Source of the DNA: an uncultured Prevotellaceae bacterium
Lineage (GTDB): Bacteria; Bacteroidota; Bacteroidia; Bacteroidales; Bacteroidaceae
Direction of reading: 5' to 3'
DNA: 64,000 nt
Assembly: GCA_900316315.1 (NCBI GenBank)
Contig: ONCK01000002.1
Coordinates: forward strand, 62,001-126,000
Numbering within the stretch: position 1 is the first letter of the stretch; every line of letters starts with the position of its first letter. This document shows, piece by piece, positions 26,450 to 36,428 of this stretch. Position numbers and translations under genes: made by a program. Under the pieces are notes generated by a model. That model saw only the letters and a program-made list of their open reading frames with translations. It was not told the origin of the DNA and did no database searches.

Positions 26450-27043
26450 ATGAAAGCTCACGCCTACTTTACAATAGAGGCCCCCACTGCGTCCAAGTAT
26501 GTGGTCAAGCGCAGCCGTTTTCTCTGTTTTGCAATCCCCGTGGTCTCAGAGGAGGAGGTAGAGGAATTGCTGCGCGATTACCGCCGCCGCTATCATGATG
26601 CCCGCCACATATGCTATGCCTTTCGCTTGACCTCCGACGGCTCCGTTTCACGCAGCAGTGACAATGGCGAACCCTCTGGTACAGCAGCACGTCCTATGAT
26701 GGGAGCGCTGCTCTCTCGCCGACTCACCTGCGTGCTCCTCGTCTGTGTACGCTATTTCGGAGGCGTCAAACTCGGAACCCCAGGGCTTGCTGCGGCTTAC
26801 AAGCAGGCTGCAGAGATGGCTCTCGATTCCGCCCGCGTAGTGGAGCGCGAGCCTCAGGAGGCCCTCCGGCTCACTTTTGACTATGCGCAAGCGCATCGCG
26901 TCATGTCGCTCGTTAAGGTTGCAGGTGTCAAGGTAGGGGCCTCCCACTATGGACTTACCTGTGAGATGACGCTTACGGGAAGCACCGAAGCCATCCATCA
27001 GCTCCGTGCCCAGTTGGTGGGCCTCGCAGTTGTTAATTCTTGA
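26450..27043 (+). CDS. yigZ: YigZ/IMPACT family protein
   Basis: A 197-residue protein of the UPF0029/IMPACT family, thought to act in translation-related stress. Motifs: KRSRFLCFAIPV, the conserved HDARHICYAFRL with DNGEPSGTAARPMMGAL, and VRYFGGVKLGTPGLAAAY. The C-terminal domain (RLTFDYAQAHRVMSLV and following) is the ferredoxin-like part. Start at 26450 is supported by the -7 boxes just upstream; the frame extends 117 bases upstream but is antisense to the thrS promoter region. It is divergent from thrS. Confidence 0.92.
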   Translation: MKAHAYFTIEAPTASKYVVKRSRFLCFAIPVVSEEEVEELLRDYRRRYHDARHICYAFRLTSDGSVSRSSDNGEPSGTAARPMMGALLSRRLTCVLLVCVRYFGGVKLGTPGLAAAYKQAAEMALDSARVVEREPQEALRLTFDYAQAHRVMSLVKVAGVKVGASHYGLTCEMTLTGSTEAIHQLRAQLVGLAVVNS

Positions 27044-27109
27044 TTATCCTTTTCTCCTTTATCCCTGTCTGGGAGTAAATCACGCAGACTTTGGCTGCCG
27101 CCCAGTCTC

Positions 27110-27590
27110 TGGGTGCTTCGACTGGGTATTAGCAAGTTCCAGATCGTTGAGTCAGCGCTATCCACCACCGGCTCAATCCCAAGCTATACCAAGGCCGATA
27201 TTGTTCGTTGACGACACGTAAGGACGGCTCTTACCGCATCAACATCAATCCCGTCTCTCTCGACGTGGACTTCAGCCCTCACCACTACGCCGTCTTCCTC
27301 TACGGCGAACTCGACAAGGCACGTAGAGAATTGGTTAGGAAAAATACCTCCGACGATGTGCCCAATCCTTACCTGTATTAGCCGATAAAGGAAATAGGCA
27401 AATGACAAGTAAATCTACAAGTCTCGATAAGTCTAAATTTTGAACAGTTGAACAATTATTTTTTAAGGGTTGAGCCTATTGCTAATACACTTATCTTATT
27501 AATGATAAGGCTCCTGCTCAGGGATGCCCCCTTAATTTTGAACTGTTCAAGTCTATTCAATAAATAGTATATAAAATAATATCAATCAAT
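27110..27590 (+). repeat. Inverted repeat 1, copy A (decayed gene end plus terminator-like spacer)
   Basis: Matches 46820-47310 in reverse orientation with substitutions and small indels. The plus frame around 27196-27380 encodes YQGRYCSLTTRKDGSYRI and PHHYAVFLYGELDKARREL, ending SDDVPNPYLY-stop. The following spacer (AAGTCTCGATAAG to TGAACTGTTCAAGTC) is also shared. The gene family is not recognised. Confidence 0.7.
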
Positions 27591-28394
27591 TGATTACGAC
27601 TCTCACATCTGCTCCGCCCCGCATGCCAACACTCGGCAAAGGGCTCAAATGTATCAAATTACTGACCTCATAGGCGCGTCTGGACAAGCAAGAAGCCATC
27701 GTTCCTCTCTTTTTTCTGCCACTTGGCGCTTTTATTAGGTAATGTCCGTTTTCGCTATCCGGACGATTCTTGGAAGGAATTGTACGGTCTTTTGGGCCAT
27801 TTGATTGCTCCTTCGGACATTGGAAAAGGTCAATTGAGCACTTCCGTGAAGGCGATTATGCGATAATTTAGCAGCCACGACAGGGCCAAGCTCCAGCGCC
27901 TCTGCGAGTGGCAGTGCCAAGTCAAGACCAAGGGGCCAACAAGGACAAACCCGAGCGTCCTGACATCACCCTCTGGTATCCGCCCTCCGATGTGACCAAT
28001 CCCACCTTCCTGTAAAATGCTCAGAACTGCGGATTGCCCGGGCACGTACGTGAGTCGATCGTGCGGTAATTCGAAGATCTATTTTCTTACGATTTAAGCC
28101 CCGTTATGAGACGTTGAGAGAGGTACACGCATCAATTCGGTGCCGTCAGACACGTCTAAATGGTCTCTACGGGGCAAGCAAAGCAATCCTCATGATAAAG
28201 CCTTCTCAACTTTGAATTGAAGTCTTGTTCTGAGCCATAAGCATGTGGTAAAAGGCTGGACTGTACGTTTAGCAGGGGGAGCCATGGGGCATTCGGCAAG
28301 GGGCGTGTCAGGTGCTTTGTATGGCACTGTGTAGAAAAATTGGACGAGTAAAAAATTATATAATAAATCAGAATTACGGCTTCGTGCAGGTGCG

Positions 28395-28470
28395 ATGATG
28401 GCACTTCAAATTGCAGTATTTGCGTAACAAGGTCGGAATTTATTTTAATCTGACTTATTTTAAAACAGAT
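28395..28470 (+). repeat. Inverted repeat 2, copy A
   Basis: Includes GCGTAACAAGGTCGGA and TGACTTATTTTAAAACAG; matches 46200-46300 in reverse orientation. Confidence 0.6.
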
Positions 28471-28632
28471 TTAATGTTGTTTCCTTCTGATATTGAGAAA
28501 GCTATACGAAGTAATGAATATTGCTTCAATCGTTTGGTGCTCAGTGGTTTAGATGAGAAATAGTTAAGTGTCTCTTTCTCCTCTCGTGCACAGAAAAGGA
28601 TGGAATAAGGAGTGAAATTTTATATAAAAAAT

Positions 28633-28645
28633 CAGCCAAAGGCTG
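28633..28645. repeat. Palindromic repeat, copy 1
   Basis: CAGCC-AAA-GGCTG, followed by TGCGTTTTT. The same hairpin core occurs at 46327, 46632 and 47591. It could also terminate plus-strand transcription. Confidence 0.55.
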
Positions 28646-28798
28646 TGCGTTTTTGTCCGGACGGGGCAATAAGCCAGATGGACAGCCAGAGGCGTGCAGA
28701 TATTTGCCTTGATAGGAATGCAAGCCGGACGGTGTGATATACGCGGCCTTAAATCGCCGCCTTGACAGGAATGGGAGTTGGAGAAAGAATGATATGGG

Positions 28799-29458
28799 TC
28801 AGAACTTCTTGCCGAAACTGATGGAGGTGGCGGTCTCAATGATAATCTTGAGGTCCATGGTGAGGCTGCGGTTCTCAAGGTAGTAGAGGTCACGGTCGAG
28901 ACGGCGGAGCATCTTTTCCATGGTGTCGGTGTATCCGTTATGGAGGGTGGCCTCTGAGGTGACACCGGGGCGTATCTCATAGAGGTACTGGTAGCGTGAG
29001 TCGTACTTCATGATCTTGTCGATGAAATATTGACGCTCGGGTCTCGGTCCGACCATAGACATGTCGCCCCGCAAGACATTATAGAGCTGGGGAAACTCGT
29101 CGAGATGGTGCTCACGGAGAAATCGTCCGATTGGGGTGAGGCGATTGTCCTTACGGCTGGCTAGCTGGGGGCCGTCGGCCTCCGAGTCGCAGCGCATGGT
29201 GCGAAACTTGTAAATGATGAAGGGCTTGCCTCCGCGCCCGATGCGCTCTTGCTTGAAGATGACTGACCCATCGCCCTGGCTCTTAAGCGCCAGCCAGATG
29301 ATGAGGAAGACGGGGGAGAGGAAAATTAGACCCAAAGCGGAAATGATGATGTCGCTCAGACGCTTCACGTGCTGCTGCCACGGCTTCATGGCATCAAGCT
29401 TGTGTACTGTCGGGGTGGAAGGTCCCGGAATATTGCGGTAAATGTCTCTATAGATCAT
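28799..29458 (-). CDS. Undecaprenyl-phosphate sugar-phosphotransferase (bacterial sugar transferase)
   Basis: A WbaP/PglC-type monotopic enzyme that moves a sugar-1-phosphate to undecaprenyl phosphate, starting a surface glycan. A hydrophobic segment (IIISALGLIFLSPVFLIIWLA) is followed by the catalytic core: FKQERIGRGGKPFIIYKFRT (Asp/Glu-Arg region), LREHHLDEFPQLYNVLRGDM and SMVGPRPE. The short form (about 219 residues) lacks the N-terminal four-helix domain. The family's sugar specificity cannot be read from sequence. It lies downstream of the fucose genes on the same strand, separated by 396 bases from the transporter gene end. Confidence 0.92.
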   Translation of the reverse strand: MIYRDIYRNIPGPSTPTVHKLDAMKPWQQHVKRLSDIIISALGLIFLSPVFLIIWLALKSQGDGSVIFKQERIGRGGKPFIIYKFRTMRCDSEADGPQLASRKDNRLTPIGRFLREHHLDEFPQLYNVLRGDMSMVGPRPERQYFIDKIMKYDSRYQYLYEIRPGVTSEATLHNGYTDTMEKMLRRLDRDLYYLENRSLTMDLKIIIETATSISFGKKF

Positions 29459-29854
29459 CAACGGATAGTTTTTGGGAGTTGTGCTTCTACTCTATTAACA
29501 GACATAATATCTTTTTATTGTGGAGAAAGTTAATTTTTTCATTTCTTTTTGTCAATTTCCTATGTATGCGAGTCTTAGGATGGAATCAGGAAGGCTCCAT
29601 CTGCGGCATCTTAGCTCGCGGGAGCACCACATCATCGCTTGCGGATGGCCATTATCGGGAGACTTCGTCAGAGATATTGTACATTTGCAAACGCGATATT
29701 ACAATGGCTTATGTATTCGACATGCGTCCCAGCATCATCTGCACGAGAGGATGCTGAGAGAAGGCTAGGGCTCATCCAGCAACAGGACACAAGGCGCAGG
29801 GAGGTGGGGCAAACCTCGTTTTTTACCTATCAAAGGTTGTCGCTGCGTCTGTCA
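29459..29854. other. Intergenic region upstream of the sugar transferase
   Basis: About 400 bases. A near-consensus -7 element TAACTTTC is visible on the minus strand near 29530, about 75 bases before the transferase start. Plus-strand open frames here run antisense into the transporter gene and are not supported. Confidence 0.4.
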
Positions 29855-30841
29855 TCAGGAGAAATGAGCATTGTCCTTTTGGACATTTCTTTCCTCTTCT
29901 CTGGTTGGTGCGGCAGCGACAGAGTGGCGCTGACTACGATTTGCGATAAAGACGCCGAGCAGGATTTGGGCAGAACCAATATAGGCCAGCCACGTCATCG
30001 GTTCGTCCAGAAAGAGCGCACTGGCGACGACTGTGGACACGGGGTTAAGATAGATATAATTGGAGGCGGTGACAGCGCCGAGACGCTTGATGGCCAGTGT
30101 CCACAGGGCGAAGCAACAGAATGAGGCGACAAATCCCAGAAAGGCCAGATTGGACCACACTTGCGGCTTTGCGATCAGGCTGAGTGGAGGAAAGGGCTGG
30201 GCTGGATGCCGAATGAACATGAAGAACAAGCCTCCGAGTATGCCGTAAAAGAAAATCTTGCGGGCGACAAACGTCGAACTGTAGTGCTGCGTACAGACGC
30301 GCATCAAGATGCAGGCAATTGCCCAGCTGACGGCGGCTCCCACTGCCAGCAGATCGCCCGCGGGGCTGAGCTTGAGGATGAAGTGACCATTGAAGACGAC
30401 GATGCCTACGCCCAACAAGGCAATCACAGAGCCCCACACTAAGTGACGGCTGAGGTGCTCCTCCCGCAGCAGCAGAGCGGCAATGAGCGCTGTGACAACG
30501 GGCGAGGTGCAGACGATGAAGGAGACGTTGTTGACATAGGTGAGGCCAATCGCAAGATTCTCCAAATTGAAGTAAAACGCGCCGGCAAAAAGGCCCAGGG
30601 CAAACATCTGGCCTTCCTCGCGGCAACTGTCGCAAAAGAACTTGTGGGGCGAGATGAACCAGATGCAGAGATAGGCAAGCAAAAATCGCAGGACAAAAAT
30701 CTGGTCAGGATACAGACCATTGAAGATGAGAACCTTAGTGTTGACAAAAGTGACACCCCATATCAAGACGACGCAAAAGGTTAACAGATGATAGGGCCAC
30801 ACACGCACGGTCGGGTAATCAGACATAATCACTGATGACAT
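29855..30841 (-). CDS. EamA/DMT-family transporter
   Basis: A 328-residue inner-membrane protein with about ten hydrophobic helices and two EamA repeats: LLTFCVVLIWGVTFVNTKVL near the start, then GDLLAVGAAVSWAIACILM for repeat two, and EPMTWLAYIGSAQILLGVF near the end. The polar tail (QRHSVAAAPTREEERN) is cytoplasmic by inference. Substrate unknown; drug/metabolite or nucleotide-sugar-related export are possible. Start and the stop of the upstream oxidoreductase overlap as TAATG, so the two are translationally coupled. Confidence 0.9.
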   Translation of the reverse strand: MSSVIMSDYPTVRVWPYHLLTFCVVLIWGVTFVNTKVLIFNGLYPDQIFVLRFLLAYLCIWFISPHKFFCDSCREEGQMFALGLFAGAFYFNLENLAIGLTYVNNVSFIVCTSPVVTALIAALLLREEHLSRHLVWGSVIALLGVGIVVFNGHFILKLSPAGDLLAVGAAVSWAIACILMRVCTQHYSSTFVARKIFFYGILGGLFFMFIRHPAQPFPPLSLIAKPQVWSNLAFLGFVASFCCFALWTLAIKRLGAVTASNYIYLNPVSTVVASALFLDEPMTWLAYIGSAQILLGVFIANRSQRHSVAAAPTREEERNVQKDNAHFS

Positions 30842-31806
30842 TAAAAATCGCGGTGTGCTGCCTCGGCTGCGGCGGCTACCTCTTGGGAAATGGTGAGAAA
30901 CTGTTGCATACGTCTGAAGTCACGCGTGGACAGCATGTGCTCAAAGTCGCGGAATTCATCAATCATACGATGCTGGACAGAGCGTATGTCTGTGACGGTC
31001 AACTGGCCGTTGAGAAAGACTTCAAGCTGCTTAAAATTGTCGGGCGAACCTACGAGCCTCAGCCAACCTTTCTCACCCTGTATTTGCATGAAGTTGGGAC
31101 TTGATGAGTCCTTGGCGGCGCTGCATACACACTGAAATCCAGGATATCCGAGATGGGCGACGCCGGATATGTCGATGCCATTGTATCCGACATTTGGAAA
31201 ATAGCTGATACGCTCGGGTGGGCCGAAAAGGGAGATGACAAAATTGAGATTGTATATATTGAGGTCGAGCAAGGCGCCTCCCTGACAAGCGGGGTCAAAG
31301 GCGGGCGCTATGTCGTGATGCAGATAGCGGTCATAGCGTGACGAATACTTGCTGTAGTTGCACTGTATGAGACGGACAGGGCCCAGCGAGAGCTTGGCAG
31401 AGCGTACACGGGCAAAGTAGGGGGCGTGAAGAAAGGTGACTGCCTCCCAAAGAAAGAGGTGGCGGTCAGACGCGATGCGGCACAACTCGTCCAGTTCCTG
31501 ACGACTGGTGCAGGAGGGCTTTTCCAAAATGACATGCTTGCCGGCCAACAGGGCGAGACGGGCATACTGATAATGTACAGAATTGACGAGCCCCACATAG
31601 ACGGTGTCTATCTCGCCGGAGGAAAGCAGGGCGGAGTAGTCAGTATAGACGCCGTCTATATGATACTCTGCGGCTAGCGCCTCAGACTTGGACCGACTCC
31701 TCTCGCGGCTCCATATCGCCGCAACATGGATCTCGTCTATATATTGCAAGGCGTGGAGAGCCTCGCCAACGATCATCCCGTTGCCAAGTATCGCTAAATG
31801 CATCAT
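30841..31806 (-). CDS. Gfo/Idh/MocA-family oxidoreductase
   Basis: A 321-residue NAD(P)-dependent enzyme, probably acting on a sugar or sugar nucleotide. The N-terminus LAILGNGMIVGEALHAL is a Rossmann loop in which the GxGxxG pattern is modified (GNGMIVGE); EKPSCTSRQELDELC is the conserved EKP motif, and the second domain carries GGALLDLNIYNLNFVISLFG with Asp and Tyr-type catalytic positions. Start at 31806 is an ATG overlapping the upstream gene's stop (ATGA). The substrate cannot be deduced; operon context suggests surface-glycan sugars. Confidence 0.88.
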   Translation of the reverse strand: MMHLAILGNGMIVGEALHALQYIDEIHVAAIWSRERSRSKSEALAAEYHIDGVYTDYSALLSSGEIDTVYVGLVNSVHYQYARLALLAGKHVILEKPSCTSRQELDELCRIASDRHLFLWEAVTFLHAPYFARVRSAKLSLGPVRLIQCNYSKYSSRYDRYLHHDIAPAFDPACQGGALLDLNIYNLNFVISLFGPPERISYFPNVGYNGIDISGVAHLGYPGFQCVCSAAKDSSSPNFMQIQGEKGWLRLVGSPDNFKQLEVFLNGQLTVTDIRSVQHRMIDEFRDFEHMLSTRDFRRMQQFLTISQEVAAAAEAAHRDF

Positions 31807-32735
31807 TTTATTTGATTGAGGTGGCGAAGACTGACGTCCTGCCAGCGGTTGTTGGTCCGCAGTTCGGCTTGGCTACCGATGAAGGCCTTACCGGCGGCAG
31901 TGTCGCCCTGAAGCCAGTACATAAACCAGGCAGTCATATAGCCGTCACCCTCGTAAAGCATACTGCCATGGTCTACTCCTTTGCGCCGCGCGATGGCAGC
32001 AGGGGTACGACCGTGGAGCAAGCTGAGATTTTCTTTCAGAGAGGCAAGCGGGGCAATAATGCGGCTGTCCAAGACTCCGTCACTGGCTACGGCGAGATAG
32101 GGGATCTGGACTCTGTCGACATCGTAGTGCCACTTGAGACTGTCGGCCAGGGCCCGGCTGGTACAACTGGCAGTGTAGATAGCCTGGAAGTCTGAACTGG
32201 CCTTATAACGCGTGGCGGCATTGATGGCGCCGACACCTCCCTGAGAGTGGCCAGCTACGCCCACCTTAGTCGTATCGATCTTGTGATAAAACATGGAGGA
32301 AGACAGACCGTTGAGCTGGAACATGTAGAGTAAACTCCGGATGGTGCTGCCTCCGCTCCAGGAGTTCTTGTCCTCATTGCCTATGACGATGAAGCCCCAC
32401 GAAGCTAAATGCTTCATCACATCAGAATAGCGATGGGCCTGGATACCTGTGCCATTTGCCATCACGACGAGAGGACACTTGGTGGTGGACTGCTTTGTTA
32501 GGCTGATGGGATACCAGATCTCATATTTTACAATATCCGATCGTTTGCTGGTAAACTCGGTATACCCTATCTTATGTGGACCGAGGTGCATGTATTTACG
32601 TTCTACAGGGTAGGGACTGGCCGACTTGGTATAGTAGTTGTGAGGCACTGCGACAAAGTCACAGGAGATGGCCAACAATGCCCACACCAGACTGAGCAGG
32701 CCGCAGTGTATTACTTTAGGCTGTCTCGATACCAT
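31803..32735 (-). CDS. Secreted alpha/beta-hydrolase
   Basis: A 310-residue protein with a signal peptide ([18 protein letters not shown]) ending in a possible lipobox AISC, hence probably exported and perhaps lipid-anchored. The hydrolase fold has the nucleophile elbow [12 protein letters not shown], an oxyanion-type VVMANGTG region and a likely catalytic His in GVDHGSMLY. It resembles chlorophyllase/dienelactone-type esterases; the substrate is unknown, and removal of acyl groups from surface glycans is only a guess. It overlaps the preceding fcl end by 25 bases and the next gene start by 4, so it is firmly in this operon. Confidence 0.8.
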   Translation of the reverse strand: MVSRQPKVIHCGLLSLVWALLAISCDFVAVPHNYYTKSASPYPVERKYMHLGPHKIGYTEFTSKRSDIVKYEIWYPISLTKQSTTKCPLVVMANGTGIQAHRYSDVMKHLASWGFIVIGNEDKNSWSGGSTIRSLLYMFQLNGLSSSMFYHKIDTTKVGVAGHSQGGVGAINAATRYKASSDFQAIYTASCTSRALADSLKWHYDVDRVQIPYLAVASDGVLDSRIIAPLASLKENLSLLHGRTPAAIARRKGVDHGSMLYEGDGYMTAWFMYWLQGDTAAGKAFIGSQAELRTNNRWQDVSLRHLNQIK

Positions 32736-33916
32736 TGATAGAGTTTCTTGACACCGTCTTCAATCTCGACCTTGTGATGCCAGCCGAGTGAATGCAGCTT
32801 GCTGACGTCAATCAGTTTGCGCGGAGTGCCATTGGGCTTAGTGGTGTCCCAGACGATTTCGCCCTCAAAGCCGACAATGTCTTTGACAAGGTTAGCCAGC
32901 GTCTTGATGGTGAGCTCCTTGCCGGTACCGACATTGATGTGACAGTTGCGAATCTCGCCTAGCGACGGGATGGCTCCACCACGACCCTCGGAGTTGTTGC
33001 GGTTGACCTCGCCGTCGGTCTTCACCCCATAGAAGACGCTGGAGTACTTCTCAATACCAATGATGTCGGAGAAGTTGACATTGAGCAGCACATGCACCGA
33101 GGCATCGGCCATGTCCTCCGACCAGAGGAACTCACGTAGTGGCGAGCCGTCTCCCCACAGGGTTACCTTATTATTATCGATGCCGTAGAAGTCGAGTGCC
33201 TTCAGGATGCGCTTCTTGTCACAGCAGCCGTCGACATTGTCCTTGCCGATGAGCTCGGCGAGCTTGGCTGGCGGGTTGATGGGCCTTTTATTCATGTCGG
33301 TACGGATGGCGTCCCAGTCATCGTCATGGATGAGCTTGGCAAGATAAATCTTGCGCATCATGGCAGGCATGACGTGAGAGTTTTCTAGATGGAAGTTGTC
33401 GTTGGGTCCATAGAGATTGGTTGGCATGACGGCGATGTAATTGGTGCCATACTGGAAGTTGTAGCTTTCGCACATTTTGAGCCCGGCAATCTTGGCGATG
33501 GCATACTCTTCGTTGGTATACTCGAGCGGCAAAGTGAGGAGGGCATCCTCTTTCATAGGCTGTGGCGCATTTTTTGGGTAAATGCAGGTAGAGCCGAGGA
33601 AGAGCAGCTTCTTGACGTGATGCTTGTAGGCCTGCTCGATGACGTTGCACTGCATCTTCATATTTTGCATGATAAAGTCCGCGCGATACAATGAGTTGGC
33701 CATGATGCCGCCCACAAAAGCCGCGGCAAGCACGACAGCGTCGGGCTGTTCCTGATCAAAGAAGTTCTTTACTGCGAGCTGGTCGGTAAGATCCAGTTCC
33801 TTGTGTGTGCGGCCCACAAGATTGTTGTAGCCGCGTTGTTTTAAGTTGTTCCAAATGGCTGATCCGACCAGTCCATGGTGACCAGCAACGTAAATCTTGC
33901 TATTCTGCTGAAGCAT
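32711..33916 (-). CDS. fcl: GDP-L-fucose synthase
   Basis: Final epimerase/reductase step from GDP-4-keto-6-deoxymannose to GDP-L-fucose. N-terminal NADPH motif GHHGLVGSA, the extended-SDR serine in FLGSTCIYP, the catalytic YxxxK in [12 protein letters not shown], and [12 protein letters not shown]. At 401 residues it is longer than the ~320 of E. coli because of inserts between about residues 195 and 310, including a [15 protein letters not shown] segment; such insert-bearing forms occur in Bacteroidetes. It lies 154 bases downstream of gmd, which makes its substrate. Confidence 0.95.
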   Translation of the reverse strand: MLQQNSKIYVAGHHGLVGSAIWNNLKQRGYNNLVGRTHKELDLTDQLAVKNFFDQEQPDAVVLAAAFVGGIMANSLYRADFIMQNMKMQCNVIEQAYKHHVKKLLFLGSTCIYPKNAPQPMKEDALLTLPLEYTNEEYAIAKIAGLKMCESYNFQYGTNYIAVMPTNLYGPNDNFHLENSHVMPAMMRKIYLAKLIHDDDWDAIRTDMNKRPINPPAKLAELIGKDNVDGCCDKKRILKALDFYGIDNNKVTLWGDGSPLREFLWSEDMADASVHVLLNVNFSDIIGIEKYSSVFYGVKTDGEVNRNNSEGRGGAIPSLGEIRNCHINVGTGKELTIKTLANLVKDIVGFEGEIVWDTTKPNGTPRKLIDVSKLHSLGWHHKVEIEDGVKKLYQWYRDSLK

Positions 33917-34032
33917 AAGACTCTCCCTAGTCCTCCCTGAAAAAGGAGAAGGCCTGCCTTACCATAGGGAGATTTGCGGCAGTTGGTATATTTTTTATTG
34001 TCTGATTTTACTCAGAGAATTTTCAATTATCT

Positions 34033-34062
34033 CCTCCTTTTAAGGGGGGGGCTAGAAGGAGG
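34033..34062. repeat. Inverted repeat with G8 tract after gmd
   Basis: CCTCCTT (34033-34039) and AAGGAGG (34056-34062) flank a run of eight G at 34044-34051, between gmd and fcl. No T-run follows, so termination is uncertain; it may be a small dispersed repeat or processing site. Confidence 0.45.
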
Positions 34063-34070
34063 ATGTTGTT

Positions 34071-35159
34071 CTACTTGACGATGCCCTTCTCCAGATATTC
34101 GGCCAGATTGGTGCGGACTCGCTCGGCTGCCAAGTCTGCAGCTACTTTCTTCATATCGCTGTCTACCATGATCTTGACGAGCTGCTCAAAGGATGTCTTA
34201 TTGGGATTCCATCCGAGTTTGGTCTTAGCCTTGGTGGGATCTCCTAGCAGATTGACGACATCCGTCGGGCGATAAAAGTCGGGACTGACCTCGATGAGAC
34301 AGCGTCCTGTTGCTTTGTCGTAACCTTTCTCGTCAAGCCCTTCTCCACGAAATTCGAGCTCTATGCCGACATGCTTGAAGGCGTAATAACAGAAGTCTCT
34401 CACGGAGTGCTGCTCTCCCGTGGCAATGACGAAATCTTCAGGCTTGTCCTGCTGCAGAATGAGCCACATGCACTCTACGTAGTCCTTGGCATAGCCCCAG
34501 TCACGCAGACTCGAGAGATTGCCCAAATAGAGTTTGTCCTGCTTGCCTTGGGCAATACGGGCTGCTGCAAGGGTGATTTTGCGCGTCACGAAGGTCTCAC
34601 CCCGACGCTCACTCTCATGATTGAAAAGGATGCCGGAACAGCAATACATCCCATAGGCAGCACGATACTCTTCGATGATCCAATACCCATACAGTTTGGC
34701 GACAGCATATGGGCTGTAGGGATGAAAAGGTGTCAATTCGTTTTGAGGTACTTGCTCCACTTTGCCATACAGCTCCGACGTCGAAGCCTGATAAATACGA
34801 CAGCTTTTCTCGAGCTTACACTGTCTGACCGCCTCTAATATACGCAGTACTCCGACTGCATCCACATTGGCCGTATACTCCGGCGAGTCAAAACTTACTT
34901 GTACATGACTTTGCGCAGCCAGATTGTATATCTCATCAGGACGTACTTTGGAGACGACATTGACTATACTCATGGAGTCTCCCATATCGGCGTAGTGGAG
35001 GTGAAAATGGGGTCTCCCCTCCAGATGAGCAATACGCTCGCGGTAGTCGACTGACGAACGCCGGATAATGCCGTGGACGTCATACCCCTTGGCCATCAAA
35101 AACTCTGACAGATACGATCCGTCTTGTCCTGTAACTCCAGTGATAAGTGCTGTATTCAT
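34071..35159 (-). CDS. gmd: GDP-mannose 4,6-dehydratase
   Basis: Converts GDP-D-mannose to GDP-4-keto-6-deoxymannose, the first step to GDP-L-fucose. N-terminal [19 protein letters not shown] (Rossmann loop), HGIIRRSS, the catalytic Thr/Glu region [19 protein letters not shown] and YxxxK in [12 protein letters not shown]; the GDP-sugar region reads [19 protein letters not shown]. At 362 residues it is the usual length. It heads the gmd-fcl-hydrolase-oxidoreductase-EamA operon. Confidence 0.97.
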   Translation of the reverse strand: MNTALITGVTGQDGSYLSEFLMAKGYDVHGIIRRSSVDYRERIAHLEGRPHFHLHYADMGDSMSIVNVVSKVRPDEIYNLAAQSHVQVSFDSPEYTANVDAVGVLRILEAVRQCKLEKSCRIYQASTSELYGKVEQVPQNELTPFHPYSPYAVAKLYGYWIIEEYRAAYGMYCCSGILFNHESERRGETFVTRKITLAAARIAQGKQDKLYLGNLSSLRDWGYAKDYVECMWLILQQDKPEDFVIATGEQHSVRDFCYYAFKHVGIELEFRGEGLDEKGYDKATGRCLIEVSPDFYRPTDVVNLLGDPTKAKTKLGWNPNKTSFEQLVKIMVDSDMKKVAADLAAERVRTNLAEYLEKGIVK

Positions 35160-35214
35160 CTATAATAGTATAATAGCATGTTTAGGTTAATACTTATAAT
35201 ATAATATTAATATG

Positions 35215-35222
35215 CAAAGTTA
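35215..35222 (-). promoter_or_regulatory. -7 box (TAACTTTG) of the gmd operon
   Basis: On the minus strand, about 55 bases before the gmd ATG. The -33 element is not clear. Confidence 0.5.
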
Positions 35223-35929
35223 CGTATTTCTTTTGACACCTATAAGAATGAAGAAAAAGATTGTTGGGCATTATAAATCCGGCGTTGTCACACTTTTATT
35301 GCATACGTGCCGTCTTATCCACGCAAGTGGCTTATAATCATTGTTTATAATTAAAACATTAACAAATTAATGTAATGAGCATTATATCATAAATTTATAA
35401 TACATTTTACGTAGAAATATTTCTTAGCCATATATGATGCACGTATCATCATACAAACTGCAAGGGACAGTCTCGAAGCACCACAGAGATTACGCTGTTT
35501 GCCAATATCTGTTGTACTGCCTTTTATTTCTTGTCTTGTGAATTAGGATATTGTTTGCGTTGGATAAAAGTCAGTACAAAACGCGAAATTTCGGTTAAAA
35601 CAATATTTTTTTCTTCTGAGTGCTCAGCAGAGACTTTTCGCTTTGACGTGTACTAAAGCGTCAAGAACTATCCGATATGAGGAATATTGATGGTAAACGG
35701 TCATTTTCCCGTTCGATCAAGTAGAATTTAAGCGCGGAATGTTTTAGATTAATGTTCTTCATCAAGGCTTGTCTATGTATACAATGTCTATGTGTACAAT
35801 ATTGATTTTTAATGGTCTGCCAAGGATCTCAGAGAACGTAGTTGTGGGAGTGCGCGCTATGCGAAATGCACATAGTCAACACAGAAGAAACTATTTTGAA
35901 AAGAATTTTTCAAAAGATAGCCCAAAAAT
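35223..35929. other. AT-rich intergenic region between gmd and the tRNA cluster
   Basis: About 700 bases. I see no protein-like frame, RNA gene or repeat, apart from the tRNA promoter at its end. Confidence 0.5.
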
Positions 35930-35960
35930 TTGGCGGGAAAGAAAAATAGTCTTACCTTTG
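35930..35960 (+). promoter_or_regulatory. Promoter of the tRNA cluster
   Basis: TTG (35930-35932), 20 bases, TACCTTTG (35953-35960), full consensus. The first tRNA begins 24 bases after the -7 box. Confidence 0.75.
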
Positions 35961-35984
35961 CACCGCGTTAAGAGAAACGCCTTT

Positions 35985-36057
<73 letters not shown>

Positions 36058-36080
36058 CTTATATTTACTGAAAAAAGTTT

Positions 36081-36161
36081 GCCCAGGTGGCGGAATGGTA
36101 GACGCGCACGTTTCAGGTGCGTGTGTCGCAAGGCATGCAGGTTCGAGTCCTGTTCTGGGCA
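36081..36161 (+). tRNA. tRNA-Leu (CAG)
   Basis: 81 bases, class II with a variable arm. Acceptor GCCCAGG with TCTGGGC (one G-U); anticodon stem CACGT/GCGTG around loop TTCAGGT, anticodon CAG; T loop GTTCGAGTCC. No CCA encoded. Confidence 0.92.
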
Positions 36162-36180
36162 CGTCTATATTCTTTGTATT

Positions 36181-36263
36181 GGAGAGATGGCGGAATTGGT
36201 AGACGCGCTACTTTGAGGGGGTAGTGGCATTATGCCGTGGGAGTTCGAGTCTCCTTCTCTTCA
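36181..36263 (+). tRNA. tRNA-Leu (GAG)
   Basis: 83 bases, class II. Acceptor GGAGAGA with TCTCTTC (one G-U); anticodon stem CTACT/GGTAG around loop TTGAGGG, anticodon GAG; long variable arm TGGCATTATGCCGT. No CCA encoded. Confidence 0.92.
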
Positions 36264-36283
36264 CGAATTTGATATAGACATTT

Positions 36284-36356
<73 letters not shown>

Positions 36357-36428
36357 CTATTTTCAATTATTGTGAGTGCAATAATTGATTTTTATTTTAA
36401 ATATTTTTATATTACCCTGAAAAAGAAG

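Larger units (their letters stand above)
27044..28798. other. Repeat island A: non-coding, decayed gene fragments
   Basis: About 1.75 kb with no intact gene. It contains the gene-end fragment described at 27110, a second fragment around 27930-28015 reading ANKDKPERPDITLWYPPSDV and ending TNPTFL-stop, AT-rich spacers, a segment near 28395 shared with island B, and a palindrome-containing repeat at 28633. Both fragments end in a similar P(S/D)DV-NP pattern, so they may be related remains. Nothing is recognised as a known mobile element. Confidence 0.6.

Noticed and set aside
27044..28798. CRISPR array or insertion sequence in the repeat island.
   Set aside because: Repeats are few, irregular and dispersed, with no spacers of constant length and no transposase frame.
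29639..30124. A 161-codon plus-strand frame after a TACATTTG-like sequence.
   Set aside because: It runs antisense into the EamA transporter and has no protein-like pattern.
36081..36161. An anticodon of TTC (Glu) for the first class II tRNA.
   Set aside because: That reading shifts the anticodon stem; the CACGT/GCGTG stem gives CAG, and the long variable arm fits tRNA-Leu.
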